Made by a program: the position numbers and the translations under genes. Below are positions 1-6,869 of a stretch of 12,541 bases of DNA, piece after piece. Each line of letters starts with the position of its first letter. The first letter of the stretch is position 1. This stretch comes from DSAR01 sp034437315. Lineage in GTDB: Bacteria; Chloroflexota; Anaerolineae; B4-G1. The stretch is taken from the NCBI GenBank assembly GCA_034437315.1, contig DAOTUC010000044.1:1-12541 (forward strand). The letters are read 5' to 3'. A model generated the notes under the pieces. It was not told where the DNA came from, made no database searches, and worked only from the letters and a program-made list of their open reading frames with translations.

Positions 1-59
1 TTAGGCGCATTTTTGAGCACTTTTGGTGGTTATTTTGTATGATGCTATTGCTAATTATA

Positions 60-99
60 TGATGATTCACATATTTTACGTGTAAAACGGTGATGATTC
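60..99. repeat. Palindrome framed by two direct repeats
   Basis: TGATGATTC occurs at 60-68 and again at 91-99, a period of 31 bases. Between them lies TTTTACGTGTAAAA (74-87), a 6-bp inverted repeat around a 2-bp centre. This layout resembles a regulator-binding site, but no start codon within reach shows what it would regulate. The function is unknown. Confidence 0.35.
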
Positions 100-203
100 T
101 ACCCTGGTAACTAGGAGTATCTGCACCCAAGTGATAAGAAAGCAATCTAGCCTCTTGCAGGGCCTCGCGCTAGAGCATACGGAATGCTTCATAGTTCATT
201 TGA

Positions 204-248
204 GGCCAAGTTCGTAGTAGGCGATTTATCGCCGTAAAAGCGCGCTGA
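204..248 (+). repeat. 45-bp repeat, copy 1 (inverted with 9398-9442)
   Basis: These 45 bases are the exact reverse complement of 9398-9442. Similarity continues outward in weaker form: a shared CATTT follows two mismatches on the GGCC side. The repeat contains GGCGAT/ATCGCC, which can form a short hairpin. It begins 16 bases beyond the stop codon of the leftward activase gene. The sharp conservation in non-coding DNA suggests a dispersed genomic repeat family. Confidence 0.85.
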
Positions 249-264
249 AACAGCACTCAAAGCA

Positions 265-1143
265 TCAGTGTTTCAACATCCGCGCGATCTCGTCCATCCG
301 CGCCTCCGACGGCGGATCGGTCTCCGGCATCAAGCAGGGCCTGCCCAGACGGCGGTACTTGTCGCGCCCGATGCGATGGTAGGGCAGCAGATCGACGCGC
401 TCAAGGTGTGGTAAATCGGCGGCGAAGGCCGCGATCGCCCGCAGGTTCTCCTCGTCGTCGTTGATCCCGGGTATGATGGGTACGCGCAGGATGAGGCGGT
501 GGACCTCGCCCGAAAGCCGCCGCAAATTCTCCAGGGTGGACCGGTTGGATACGCCGGTGAATTTCTGGTGCCGAGCGTCGTCCATCAGCTTGAGATCATA
601 AAGAAATAAGTCCACGTGCTCCCGCACGCTGTCCAGCGCCTCCCAGGGCGCGAAGCCGCAGGTGTCGAGCGTCGTGTGCAAGCCCTGGGCCTGGCAAGCG
701 CGGAGTAAGTCGCGCAGAAACTCCGGCTGCGCCAGCGGCTCCCCGCCGGAGACGGTGACGCCGCCGCCCGATTGGTCGTAGAAGGCGGTGTCCCGCTCAA
801 TCGCCTCCATCACCTCGGCGACGGTCACCGCGCGGCCCACCAGCGCCCGCGCCTCGGCGTAGCAGATCTGCACGCAAGCGCCGCAGACCGTGCAACGCTC
901 CCGGTCGGTGACAATATGCCCGCCATCTTGGGAGAGCGCGCCGTGCTCGCAGACATCCAGGCAGGCGCCGCAACCGATACAGCGCTCGGGCCGCAGGATC
1001 AGCTCTGGCGCCATCGACTGGCCCTCCGGGTTATGGCACCACCAGCAGTTCAGCGGGCAGCCCTTGAGGAAGACGGTGGTGCGGATGCCCGGCCCGTCGT
1101 GGATGGAGAATTTTTTGATGTCGAAGATGACGCCTTGGGTCAT
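265..1143 (-). CDS. Glycyl-radical enzyme activating protein (radical SAM, 2x[4Fe-4S] insert)
   Basis: This is a radical-SAM activase of the pyruvate formate-lyase-activating-enzyme type. Such enzymes cleave S-adenosylmethionine at a [4Fe-4S] cluster and abstract hydrogen from a glycine of a partner glycyl-radical enzyme, under anaerobic conditions. The radical-SAM cysteines are C29, C33 and C36 (CPLNCWWC, family pattern CxxxCxxC). They are followed by a bacterial ferredoxin insert with two complete CxxCxxCxxxC sets (C55/58/61/65 and C84/87/90/94). The SAM-binding GGEP lies at 133-136. The 292-aa length and the insert match activases of glycerol dehydratase, choline lyase and benzylsuccinate synthase type rather than short PflA. 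The partner enzyme is not in the window, so the substrate cannot be named. Only a weak ribosome site precedes the ATG. A good extended -10 promoter lies 50-80 bases upstream. A plain PflA role is possible but less likely. Confidence 0.92.
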   Translation of the reverse strand: MTQGVIFDIKKFSIHDGPGIRTTVFLKGCPLNCWWCHNPEGQSMAPELILRPERCIGCGACLDVCEHGALSQDGGHIVTDRERCTVCGACVQICYAEARALVGRAVTVAEVMEAIERDTAFYDQSGGGVTVSGGEPLAQPEFLRDLLRACQAQGLHTTLDTCGFAPWEALDSVREHVDLFLYDLKLMDDARHQKFTGVSNRSTLENLRRLSGEVHRLILRVPIIPGINDDEENLRAIAAFAADLPHLERVDLLPYHRIGRDKYRRLGRPCLMPETDPPSEARMDEIARMLKH

Positions 1144-1197
1144 ATGGTTCTACTTTTGACTTGATGGGACGTTGTGCGGGATAACCCGAATATGGCT

Positions 1198-1225
1198 ATT
1201 GTATCAATTCGTGGCAGTTAAGCAA
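1198..1225 (-). promoter_or_regulatory. Candidate sigma-70-type promoter of the activase gene
   Basis: Read on the minus strand, TTGCTT (1225-1220) and TACAAT (1203-1198) are separated by 16 bases. The -10 box is preceded by TGA, giving an extended -10. The -10 matches the consensus at five of six positions and the -35 at three. Transcription would start near 1191, leaving a leader of about 48 nt. Confidence 0.5.
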
Positions 1226-1252
1226 GTTTCCGCGCGGTCGAGTTCGCGCGCG

Positions 1253-1289
1253 TTGCACGTTTGAATGAGACGTGATAAGATAGTATCAT
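1253..1289 (+). promoter_or_regulatory. Candidate promoter(s) of the cysteine desulfurase-mnmA operon
   Basis: Two overlapping sigma-70-like promoters can be read. TTGAAT (1261-1266) and TATCAT (1284-1289) have a 17-bp spacer, with 4/6 and 5/6 matches. TTGCAC (1253-1258) and TAAGAT (1276-1281) also have 17 bp, and the latter -10 is extended by TGA. A CGCGCG inverted repeat (1231-1236 with 1245-1250) sits just upstream. The leader to the ATG is about 80 nt. These sites are back to back with the activase promoter, so both directions could be co-regulated. Confidence 0.5.
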
Positions 1290-1297
1290 TTAGAGGC

Positions 1298-1347
1298 CTC
1301 TCCTCGCCCTCGGTGTCTCTGGGGTGAAAAGACTTTTTTCAGGAGAG
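1298..1347 (+). promoter_or_regulatory. Possible structured leader before the cysteine desulfurase
   Basis: CTCTCCT (1298-1304) can pair with AGGAGAG (1341-1347). A shorter hairpin, TGAAAA (1325-1330) with TTTTCA (1336-1341), can form inside; it competes with the outer stem for base 1341. A run of T is part of the inner arm. No known riboswitch was recognised, and the structure could be chance. Confidence 0.25.
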
Positions 1348-1376
1348 TCGCGATTAAAATCCCACGGAGATCATCA

Positions 1377-2549
1377 ATGGAAACAACCGATCGTTACGTT
1401 TATATGGATCATTCCGCGACGACGCCGGTCGATCCGCGCGTCGTCGCGGCGATGGCGCCCTATTGGCATGAGCATTTTGGTAACAGCGAATCCTCTCACC
1501 GCCTTGGTCGAGAGGCCGCGAACGCGCTGGAGGATGCCCGTCAGACGGTGGCTGAGGTGTTGGACTGTCGCCCGGCCGATATTGTCTTCACCGGATCTGG
1601 TACAGAATCCGACAATCTCGCCATACGGGGCGCGGCGTGGGCGGCGATCAAGCGTGGGGATAGCTGTCACATCGTCACGACCAGCATTGAGCATCACGCG
1701 GTCGGTCATACGGTAGATCAGCTATGCGACCTGTTTGGGTGCCAGGCCACGCAGGTCCCGGTCGATGCGTATGGGCAGGTGAGCGCCGCCGACGTGGCCC
1801 AGGCCATGCGCCCCGACACCGTTCTGGTCAGTGTGATGATGGCCAATAACGAGGTCGGCTCGGTTCAGCCGATGGTCAGGATAGGCCGCATCTGCCGCGA
1901 GCGCGGGATCCTGTTCCACACCGACGCCGTGCAAGCGCCCGGACGACTGCCGTTGGAGGTGGACGACATGAACGTCGATCTCCTGGCCCTTTCGGCGCAT
2001 AAATTCTACGGACCGAAAGGGGTCGGCGCGCTCTACGTGCGGCGCGACGCGCCATTGACCCCGGCGCTGACCGGCGGCGGGCACGAGCGAGGCCGTCGGC
2101 CGGGGACCGTCAACGTTGTCGGGGCGGTGGGGTTGGCGACCGCCTTGCGCCTGGCGGAGGAGGCGCGCGTCGCCGAGAGCGCCCGTTTGCGACGTCTGCG
2201 CGACCGTCTCATCGAAGGGGTGTTGGCGGCGACGCCCGACAGCCGCTTGACCGGGCATCCCCGGCAACGATTGCCCCATCACGCCAGTTTCGCCTTCAAG
2301 GGCGTGGAGGGAGAATCGGTGGTGCTACAACTCGACCAGGCGGGCGTCGCCGCCAGTTCCGGGTCCGCCTGCCTGGAGGGAGAGCCGGAACCCTCGCCCG
2401 TTCTGGCGGCGATGGGCCTGTCGCGCGCGTGGAGCTTGGGCAGCCTGCGCTTGACCCTGGGGCGGGCCACCGACGAGGCCGCCGTAGATCACGTGTTGGC
2501 GGTGTTGCCGGGCGTCGTCCAGAAACTGCGCGCCTGTGGCGGAAAATAG
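1377..2549 (+). CDS. Cysteine desulfurase (NifS/IscS family, group I)
   Basis: A PLP-dependent enzyme that converts L-cysteine to alanine and leaves a persulfide on its active-site cysteine for Fe-S clusters and thio-modified tRNA. Family landmarks are in order: the PLP-phosphate region GSGTES at 73-78, the EHHAV stacking histidine at 105-109, ANNEVGS at 156-162, HTDAVQ at 181-186, the Schiff-base lysine K209 in SAHKF, HERGRRPGT at 236-244, and catalytic cysteine C332 in SSGSAC. The 390-aa length is normal. GGAGA six bases before the ATG supports the start. It directly precedes mnmA, with a 10-base gap to the likely mnmA ATG. Co-expression with the thiouridylase makes tRNA thiolation its most probable main client; general Fe-S assembly is also possible because no IscU or other scaffold is nearby. 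The exact symbol (iscS, nifS) cannot be settled from sequence alone. Confidence 0.95.
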   Translation: METTDRYVYMDHSATTPVDPRVVAAMAPYWHEHFGNSESSHRLGREAANALEDARQTVAEVLDCRPADIVFTGSGTESDNLAIRGAAWAAIKRGDSCHIVTTSIEHHAVGHTVDQLCDLFGCQATQVPVDAYGQVSAADVAQAMRPDTVLVSVMMANNEVGSVQPMVRIGRICRERGILFHTDAVQAPGRLPLEVDDMNVDLLALSAHKFYGPKGVGALYVRRDAPLTPALTGGGHERGRRPGTVNVVGAVGLATALRLAEEARVAESARLRRLRDRLIEGVLAATPDSRLTGHPRQRLPHHASFAFKGVEGESVVLQLDQAGVAASSGSACLEGEPEPSPVLAAMGLSRAWSLGSLRLTLGRATDEAAVDHVLAVLPGVVQKLRACGGK

Positions 2550-2559
2550 GCGTCCCGTG

Positions 2560-3645
2560 ATGGCCCCGAATCGCGTCCTCGTCGGCCTCAGCGGCGGGGT
2601 CGATAGCGCGGTTGCCGCCGCGCTTTTGCTCGAGCAAGGCGTCGACGTCATCGGCGCGACGCTCCGCCTCTGGCATCCCCTGGAGAGTGAACGGGGGGCG
2701 AAAGATAGGCCGATCGACCGCGCCCGGCGCGTCGCCGACTATTTGGGTATCCCCTTTCACCTGATCGACGCGCGCGAGTCGTTCGAGACCCACGTGATGC
2801 GCTACTTTGTCTCGGAATACGCGGGCGGGCGGACGCCGAACCCGTGCGTCGTCTGCAATCGCCTCGTCCGTTTCGATTTGCTCCTCGACCGGGCCGAGGC
2901 GCTGGGAGCGGAGGTGACGGCGACGGGCCATTACGCCCGCGTGACGCCCGTGGGTAACGCCTATCAACTGTTGCGCGGGCGCGATCGACGCAAGGATCAA
3001 TCTTACTTTCTGCACGGCCTGGATCAAGCGCAACTGGCCCGCGTGCGTTTCCCGTTGGGAGAACTGCGGAAAGAGGAGACGCGTCGAATCGCCCGGCGGC
3101 GCAACCTGCCGGTAGCCGGGCAGCCAGACAGCCAGGACGTGTGTTTCCTGGTCGACGGGGATTATCGCCGCTTCCTCTCCCGCCAGTCGCCCCAGTTGTT
3201 CCGCCCCGGTCCGATCCGAGATACGGCCGGGCGTGTGTTGGGTCAGCATCAGGGATTGCCGGGCTATACCATCGGTCAGCGCAGGGGGTTGGGCGTCTCC
3301 GCCGATGAGCCGCTCTACGTGTTAGCGATTCGACCGGAAGATAACGCACTCGTTGTAGGGCCGGCCCACGCGCTGGAGCGGGCCGACTGCCTGGTGGAAG
3401 GCGTGCGTTACATCAGCGGGAGAGCGCCCGGTAAGCGCTTCCGCGCCTCTGCTCAGATTCGATACCGCGCCCCGGCGGCGCCCGTGAAGGCGACGCCGCT
3501 GGTGCAAGGGCGCGTGCGCGTCGTCTTCGATGCGCCTCAGCGGGCGCTCACGCCGGGCCAATTCCTGGTATTCTACGATGAAGCAGACCCGGATCGCGTG
3601 TTGGGCGGGGGAACTATTTGTGGGGCTCAACAATCTATGTTATAA
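2560..3645 (+). CDS. mnmA: tRNA-specific 2-thiouridylase MnmA
   Basis: MnmA adenylates and then thiolates U34 in the wobble position of tRNA-Glu, -Gln and -Lys, taking sulfur from a cysteine desulfurase relay. The N-terminal PP-loop SGGVDS is at 11-16. The first catalytic cysteine is C99 (NPCVVCN) and the second is C195 (SQDVCF), corresponding to E. coli C102 and C199. TGHYARV at 122-128 and DQSYFL at 146-151 are also typical. The C-terminal region shows TIGQRRGLG and ends LGGGTI. The 361-aa length is normal. A GTG at 2536 would add eight residues and overlap the desulfurase by 14 bases. The ATG used here fits the family better, because the PP-loop then starts close to the N-terminus. Neither start has a strong ribosome site, so translation may be coupled to the preceding gene. 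The last codons overlap the next promoter. Confidence 0.95.
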   Translation: MAPNRVLVGLSGGVDSAVAAALLLEQGVDVIGATLRLWHPLESERGAKDRPIDRARRVADYLGIPFHLIDARESFETHVMRYFVSEYAGGRTPNPCVVCNRLVRFDLLLDRAEALGAEVTATGHYARVTPVGNAYQLLRGRDRRKDQSYFLHGLDQAQLARVRFPLGELRKEETRRIARRRNLPVAGQPDSQDVCFLVDGDYRRFLSRQSPQLFRPGPIRDTAGRVLGQHQGLPGYTIGQRRGLGVSADEPLYVLAIRPEDNALVVGPAHALERADCLVEGVRYISGRAPGKRFRASAQIRYRAPAAPVKATPLVQGRVRVVFDAPQRALTPGQFLVFYDEADPDRVLGGGTICGAQQSML

Positions 3646-3646
3646 T
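3618..3646 (+). promoter_or_regulatory. Extended -10 promoter overlapping the mnmA stop
   Basis: TTGTGG (3618-3623) and a perfect TATAAT (3641-3646) are exactly 17 bases apart. TGT precedes the -10 box, making it an extended -10. The mnmA TAA stop lies inside TATAAT. Transcription would start near 3653. This gives a short leader with a ribosome site at 3677-3680 and favours the ATG at 3689 for the next gene. Confidence 0.65.
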
Positions 3647-3688
3647 GGTGAAGTGATGAATGATTATTCTGAATATGAGGAAAACGCT

Positions 3689-4255
3689 ATGGCAATTGAG
3701 CTAGAAGGCGCGCCGGGGAGCGCGTCAGAGGGTACGCCGGGGGGCGACGCGTCGGACTTGCCCGATCTTTCGCCGGCCGAATTGCGCGCTCGACGCCAGT
3801 TGCGATGGGGTCTCGCCATCGCCGCCGTCGTTCTGTTGAGCATCATCGCGCTGTTGGTCGTGCTCTCGATAAACGCCTACCAGGCGACGTTCGCCGGCGT
3901 CGGCCCGACCCCTGGCGAGGTCGTCGTGAGCCTGTTGCGGGATGCCGCCATCATTTTCGTCGCTTTCGAGACGCTTTTGATCGGCGTGTTGCTCATCATA
4001 TTAATGATCCAGGTGCAATCGCTGGTTGTCCTCTTGCGCGACGAAATCGCCCCGATGCTGGAGGCGCTCAATGAGACGACCGCCACCGTGCGCGGGACGA
4101 CCAAGTTCGTGAGCCATAACCTGGTTTCACCGGTGATGAGGTGGTCGGGGTATGTAGCCGGATTGAAGCGTATGGCGCAGGAATTGGGCGATCTGATCAA
4201 GGGCGGCAATGCGGTTAAGAACGTGGATCGGGATGGCGGTCGGAACGCGGATTAG
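3689..4255 (+). CDS. Two-helix membrane protein of unknown function
   Basis: The family was not recognised. The 188-aa product has an acidic, Gly/Pro-rich head (about 1-30), a basic stretch (33-39), then two hydrophobic helices (about 40-62 and 86-110). It ends in a hydrophilic, helix-prone tail (118-175) rich in Glu, Thr and Leu. The layout recalls small DUF948-like membrane proteins with a coiled-coil tail, but that is only a resemblance. The start was chosen because GAGG lies eight bases upstream and because the promoter inside the mnmA end would start RNA near 3653. An upstream in-frame ATG at 3656 would add 11 residues but would sit almost at the RNA start. The next gene, encoding a YtxH protein, follows after about 60 bases on the same strand. 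The two probably form one unit acting at the membrane. Confidence 0.8.
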   Translation: MAIELEGAPGSASEGTPGGDASDLPDLSPAELRARRQLRWGLAIAAVVLLSIIALLVVLSINAYQATFAGVGPTPGEVVVSLLRDAAIIFVAFETLLIGVLLIILMIQVQSLVVLLRDEIAPMLEALNETTATVRGTTKFVSHNLVSPVMRWSGYVAGLKRMAQELGDLIKGGNAVKNVDRDGGRNAD

Positions 4256-4303
4256 CGCTTTAGCGTTCGTTTGATTTGAGAGTGAATGGATGGAGTAAGT
4301 ATC

Positions 4304-4313
4304 TAAGGAGGTG
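4304..4313 (+). promoter_or_regulatory. Unusually long Shine-Dalgarno sequence
   Basis: TAAGGAGGTG is a ten-base uninterrupted complement to the usual 3' end of bacterial 16S rRNA. Its GGAGG ends six bases before the ATG at 4318 and three before the ATG at 4315, so 4318 is the better start. It predicts strong initiation for the YtxH-type gene. Confidence 0.8.
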
Positions 4314-4317
4314 GATG

Positions 4318-4698
4318 ATGGGCAATAATAATGGTGGTGAAATAGGGGCCTTTTTTACCGGCTTTATGATCGGAGGCCTGGTGGGCGCAGCGGTCGCCCT
4401 CGTGATGGCCCCGCAATCCGGCCTTGAGACCCGCGAGCAGATTCGAACGAAGGGAATCGAGTTGCAAGGTAAGGCGGAAGACACGTTGAACGAAGCGCGG
4501 GCCAAGGTCGAGGCCGTGGCCGCCGACGTCAAGCGTCGCGCCGAGGAACTTCAGATCCAGAGCAAGACCGTTTTGGAGGAGGGCCAGAAGCAATTGGTCG
4601 AAGCGATGGAGCAGACGAAGAAAGCGGCCGAGTCGGTTAAGAAGAAGGAAGCGCAAGAACAAGAAGAGGAGGCGCAGCCGGCCGAAGCGGCCGCCTGA
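4318..4698 (+). CDS. YtxH-domain small membrane protein
   Basis: A 126-aa protein with the YtxH layout. It has a short polar N-terminus and a single glycine-rich transmembrane helix (about 9-29). The helix ends in the family signature ALVMAPQSGLETR, where the usual form is LLAPxSGxETR. After it comes a long, highly charged alpha-helical tail. The tail shows Ala/Glu/Lys heptad-like spacing, as expected for a coiled coil, and ends in a Glu-rich, Ala-rich segment. Members are known as general-stress-associated proteins of unclear biochemical role. The start at 4318 rests on the extended ribosome site; a 14-residue longer form from 4276 would contain that site inside the coding region and is unlikely. 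The gene is last in its unit and is followed 24 bases later by a strong terminator. Confidence 0.88.
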   Translation: MGNNNGGEIGAFFTGFMIGGLVGAAVALVMAPQSGLETREQIRTKGIELQGKAEDTLNEARAKVEAVAADVKRRAEELQIQSKTVLEEGQKQLVEAMEQTKKAAESVKKKEAQEQEEEAQPAEAAA

Positions 4699-4722
4699 CG
4701 ATCGTCGCCTGTAGATCGTTTG

Positions 4723-4763
4723 ACGCGAGAACGTCTAAATAGACGTTCTCGCGTTTTTTGTTT
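4723..4763 (+). terminator. Rho-independent terminator
   Basis: A perfect 14-bp stem pairs 4723-4736 with 4741-4754. The loop is AAAT, and six T (4754-4759) follow, with three more T after one G. It ends the rightward unit just before the convergent leftward operon finishes at 4784. On the minus strand the hairpin is not followed by a T-tract, so it is a good terminator in one direction only. Confidence 0.95.
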
Positions 4764-4783
4764 GCGCGTTTTCGGGAAAATCT

Positions 4784-5818
4784 TCAACCTTTTCTCCATG
4801 TGATAGATTTGATCAGCCGCGTCAGCCAATTGCTCGGTTGGACATTCTGGGAGGTGTACCATCTCAGGGTCTCACGGGCGCCGATCTCGAATGGGGTGGG
4901 GGTGAAGCCCAACTCGCGCCGCGCTTTTTCGCTGGAGACGTCCCAATCGTAGAAAACGTATAGGGCTAGATTAAGCGGGTAGTACGGCTCGCGCCGGGTA
5001 TAGCGGGAGAGCCAGGTCCAGATCCGGGACAGGGTGAACATCGCCCAGGCCGGCACGTTGATTCGGTGGATGCGGTATCCCAGAAGCCGGTCGATGATCT
5101 GATTGGCCTCTCGGTGGCTGATGCTGGGGCCGCTGATGTTGTATATCTCGCCGGGGCGTCCCTTTTTGAGGGCCAGGTGGACGCCCTGCGCCACATCTTC
5201 GATGTAGACGGGAAAGTTGATGTGCCGGCCGCCGTGAACCTGCACCGGCAGCCCCTTCAGCGGATCGTCGAAAAATAGCCGGTTGAAGGCGTAATGGCTG
5301 CCCGGCCCGTAGAACGCGCCGGGTCGCAGCACGACGATGGGCACGTGATGGGCCCGGTAATAATGGAACGCCAGTCGTTCCGCTTCGAGCTTGCTCCTTT
5401 GGTAAGCGTCCAGGGGAGCCGGAGGGTAGGTCTCGTCGATGATTACTTCTGCGCGGGGCGCGCCGATGACGGCGACGGTCGAGATGTGGACGAAGCGCTC
5501 GACGTTGGCCCGTCGTGCGGCCTCTAACGTGTTGCGTGTGCCCGCCTGGTTGGCGGCGAAGAAATTTTCCCGCCGCCCCCAGAAACGAAATTTGCCCGCG
5601 GCGTGCACGATAGCCTGGCACCCCTCGGCGGCTGCATAGATCGACGCGGCGTCGCAGACATCGCCCAGCGCGATCTCGACGCCCAGGTCGCGCAGCGAAT
5701 CGACGTCGCTGGAGGCCCGCGCAAAAGCACGCAGTCGATATCCGCGCTCAATGAGGTAGGGGCATAGGGTGCGCCCCAGGAAACCGGTGGCGCCGGTGAC
5801 GAGGGTCGGGGCTGGCAT
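4784..5818 (-). CDS. NAD(P)-dependent epimerase/dehydratase (extended SDR)
   Basis: A 344-aa extended short-chain dehydrogenase/reductase. The Rossmann dinucleotide motif GATGFLG is at 9-15, and HAAGK at 72-76 follows the second nucleotide-binding strand. Serine/threonine 113-114 sits in HISTVAV, and the catalytic Y139xxxK143 pair is in AYQRSKLEAE. RPGAFYGPG at 165-173 is also typical. The C-terminal third carries the substrate part and ends in a DWDVSSEKARRELGF region seen in the 3-beta-HSD, dihydroflavonol-reductase and HpnA-like subgroup. The substrate, whether a nucleotide sugar, a steroid-like or a hopanoid-linked lipid, cannot be fixed from sequence. It is the last gene of a leftward series, 40 bases after sppA, with no clear ribosome site. 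The location next to envelope genes suggests work on a cell-surface sugar or lipid; that is inference. Confidence 0.88.
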   Translation of the reverse strand: MPAPTLVTGATGFLGRTLCPYLIERGYRLRAFARASSDVDSLRDLGVEIALGDVCDAASIYAAAEGCQAIVHAAGKFRFWGRRENFFAANQAGTRNTLEAARRANVERFVHISTVAVIGAPRAEVIIDETYPPAPLDAYQRSKLEAERLAFHYYRAHHVPIVVLRPGAFYGPGSHYAFNRLFFDDPLKGLPVQVHGGRHINFPVYIEDVAQGVHLALKKGRPGEIYNISGPSISHREANQIIDRLLGYRIHRINVPAWAMFTLSRIWTWLSRYTRREPYYPLNLALYVFYDWDVSSEKARRELGFTPTPFEIGARETLRWYTSQNVQPSNWLTRLIKSITWRKG

Positions 5819-5858
5819 CGGGTCAGAGGCTCGCGGGCGGCGTCTGGTCGGCGCGCCC

Positions 5859-6836
5859 TTATGGTTGGCTAAAGCGGTATTCGACCGACGGCGCGCCGGC
5901 CCAACTCAGGACGTCGTTCAGCGTTGGCATCCGGCCCTGGGCCTGGAAGCCGTACAATGATTCGATGAAGGTGGGCGTCGTCTTCAATTCGATGACGCGG
6001 GGCGCTTCTCCGGCATCAAGCGCAATACCGCCCAATTCTGCCGCCTTGGCGATGGCGTCGCCGGGCAGGCCGACGGCGTCGACCAGATCGTGCGCCCTAG
6101 CCTGCCGGCCGGTGTACACGCGCCCGTCGGCCAAATCCTTGACCGTTTCATTCGGCAGATCCCGCGCCTGGGCCACGACGTCGACGAAATCCTGGTAAAT
6201 CTCGTCGGTGATCGCCTTCCAGATTTCCTGTTCCTCCTCCGACATCTCGCGGAATAGACTGCCCATATCCTTGCGTGGGCCGGATGTGATGACGGTCACG
6301 TTGACGCCGAGCTCGTCCAGCAATTCCTCGGCGTTGATGAATTGGCTGATGACGCCGATGGAGCCGGTCAGTGTATCTGGGTGGGCATAGATGTAATCAG
6401 CGCTGCACGCGATGTAATAACCACCCGACGCGGCGACCGCGTCCATCCAGATGACGATGGGCTTCTCGAAGTCACGCAGTTGGTGGTAGATCTCGTCCGA
6501 GGCGACGACGCTGCCGCCGGGGCTGTTGACCCGAAGTACGACCGCTTTGACGTCTGGATTGAGTTCGGCCTGCTCCAATAATTTGGCCACGCGACCGGGC
6601 GTGATCTCTTCGCTGATGAACGCTGTCCCCTGGGTGGAGGTGCTGTTGATGGGGCCGCTCAATCGAATCACGGCGACGGCGTCGCCCACGCCAGGGACGG
6701 TCGTCGGGGCGTCGCTGGTCATGCGACCGAGCGCGGCGAATGTCACCAGGCCGCTTCCAAGGCAGCTACAGACCGGCAACGCGAAACCGAGGATGAAGGC
6801 CAGGAAGATCCACAGAATCGACTGATTGTCTTTCAT
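5859..6836 (-). CDS. sppA: Signal peptide peptidase SppA (short form)
   Basis: A membrane-anchored serine protease of family S49 that degrades cleaved signal peptides outside the cytoplasmic membrane. The 325-aa product has one N-terminal transmembrane helix (about 7-36). It then has the single S49 domain: NSPGGSV at 104-110, nucleophile S137 in AASGGYYIA, and general-base K189 in the PRKDMGS segment. The 52-residue Ser-Lys spacing equals that of Bacillus subtilis SppA (S147/K199). The length fits the short form, not the duplicated E. coli type. AGGAGG lies 11 bases before the chosen ATG. A GTG at 6863 would put this ribosome site inside the coding region and was rejected. It follows the thiol-disulfide gene after 33 bases, which suggests one transcript. 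Confidence 0.94.
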   Translation of the reverse strand: MKDNQSILWIFLAFILGFALPVCSCLGSGLVTFAALGRMTSDAPTTVPGVGDAVAVIRLSGPINSTSTQGTAFISEEITPGRVAKLLEQAELNPDVKAVVLRVNSPGGSVVASDEIYHQLRDFEKPIVIWMDAVAASGGYYIACSADYIYAHPDTLTGSIGVISQFINAEELLDELGVNVTVITSGPRKDMGSLFREMSEEEQEIWKAITDEIYQDFVDVVAQARDLPNETVKDLADGRVYTGRQARAHDLVDAVGLPGDAIAKAAELGGIALDAGEAPRVIELKTTPTFIESLYGFQAQGRMPTLNDVLSWAGAPSVEYRFSQP

Positions 6837-6869
6837 AGTTGGCGTTTCCTCCTTACTTTCCACTTATCG

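Larger units (their letters stand above)
1..264. other. AT-rich gene-free left margin
   Basis: No convincing coding region is seen on either strand. The first 110 bases are much richer in A and T than the genes beside them. They hold a TTTTAC/GTAAAA inverted repeat at 74-87 that lies between two TGATGATTC direct repeats (60-68 and 91-99). The right end (204-248) is one copy of a 45-bp repeat described separately. No T-tract hairpin is visible that would terminate the leftward activase gene. A gene may lie just outside the window to the left. Confidence 0.6.

Noticed and set aside
2536..2562. GTG start for mnmA overlapping the desulfurase
   Set aside because: The ATG at 2560 places the PP-loop at the usual distance from the N-terminus. 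Neither site has a strong ribosome site, so the GTG remains possible but is second choice.
2296..3249. 317-codon open frame on the minus strand opposite the cysteine desulfurase and mnmA
   Set aside because: The plus-strand genes have all family motifs. The antisense frame is a GC-rich shadow full of Arg and Pro with no domain.
4723..4763. Terminator acting on both convergent transcripts
   Set aside because: The T-tract exists only after the hairpin on the plus strand. The minus-strand side lacks it.
4971..5621. 216-codon minus-strand frame inside the epimerase gene
   Set aside because: Out-of-frame shadow of the epimerase; the composition is Arg/Pro/Gly-rich and no motif is seen.
4784..5818. 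Specific call as hopanoid-associated epimerase HpnA
   Set aside because: Similarity in layout is only to the broad extended-SDR subgroup, and no other hopanoid gene is nearby.
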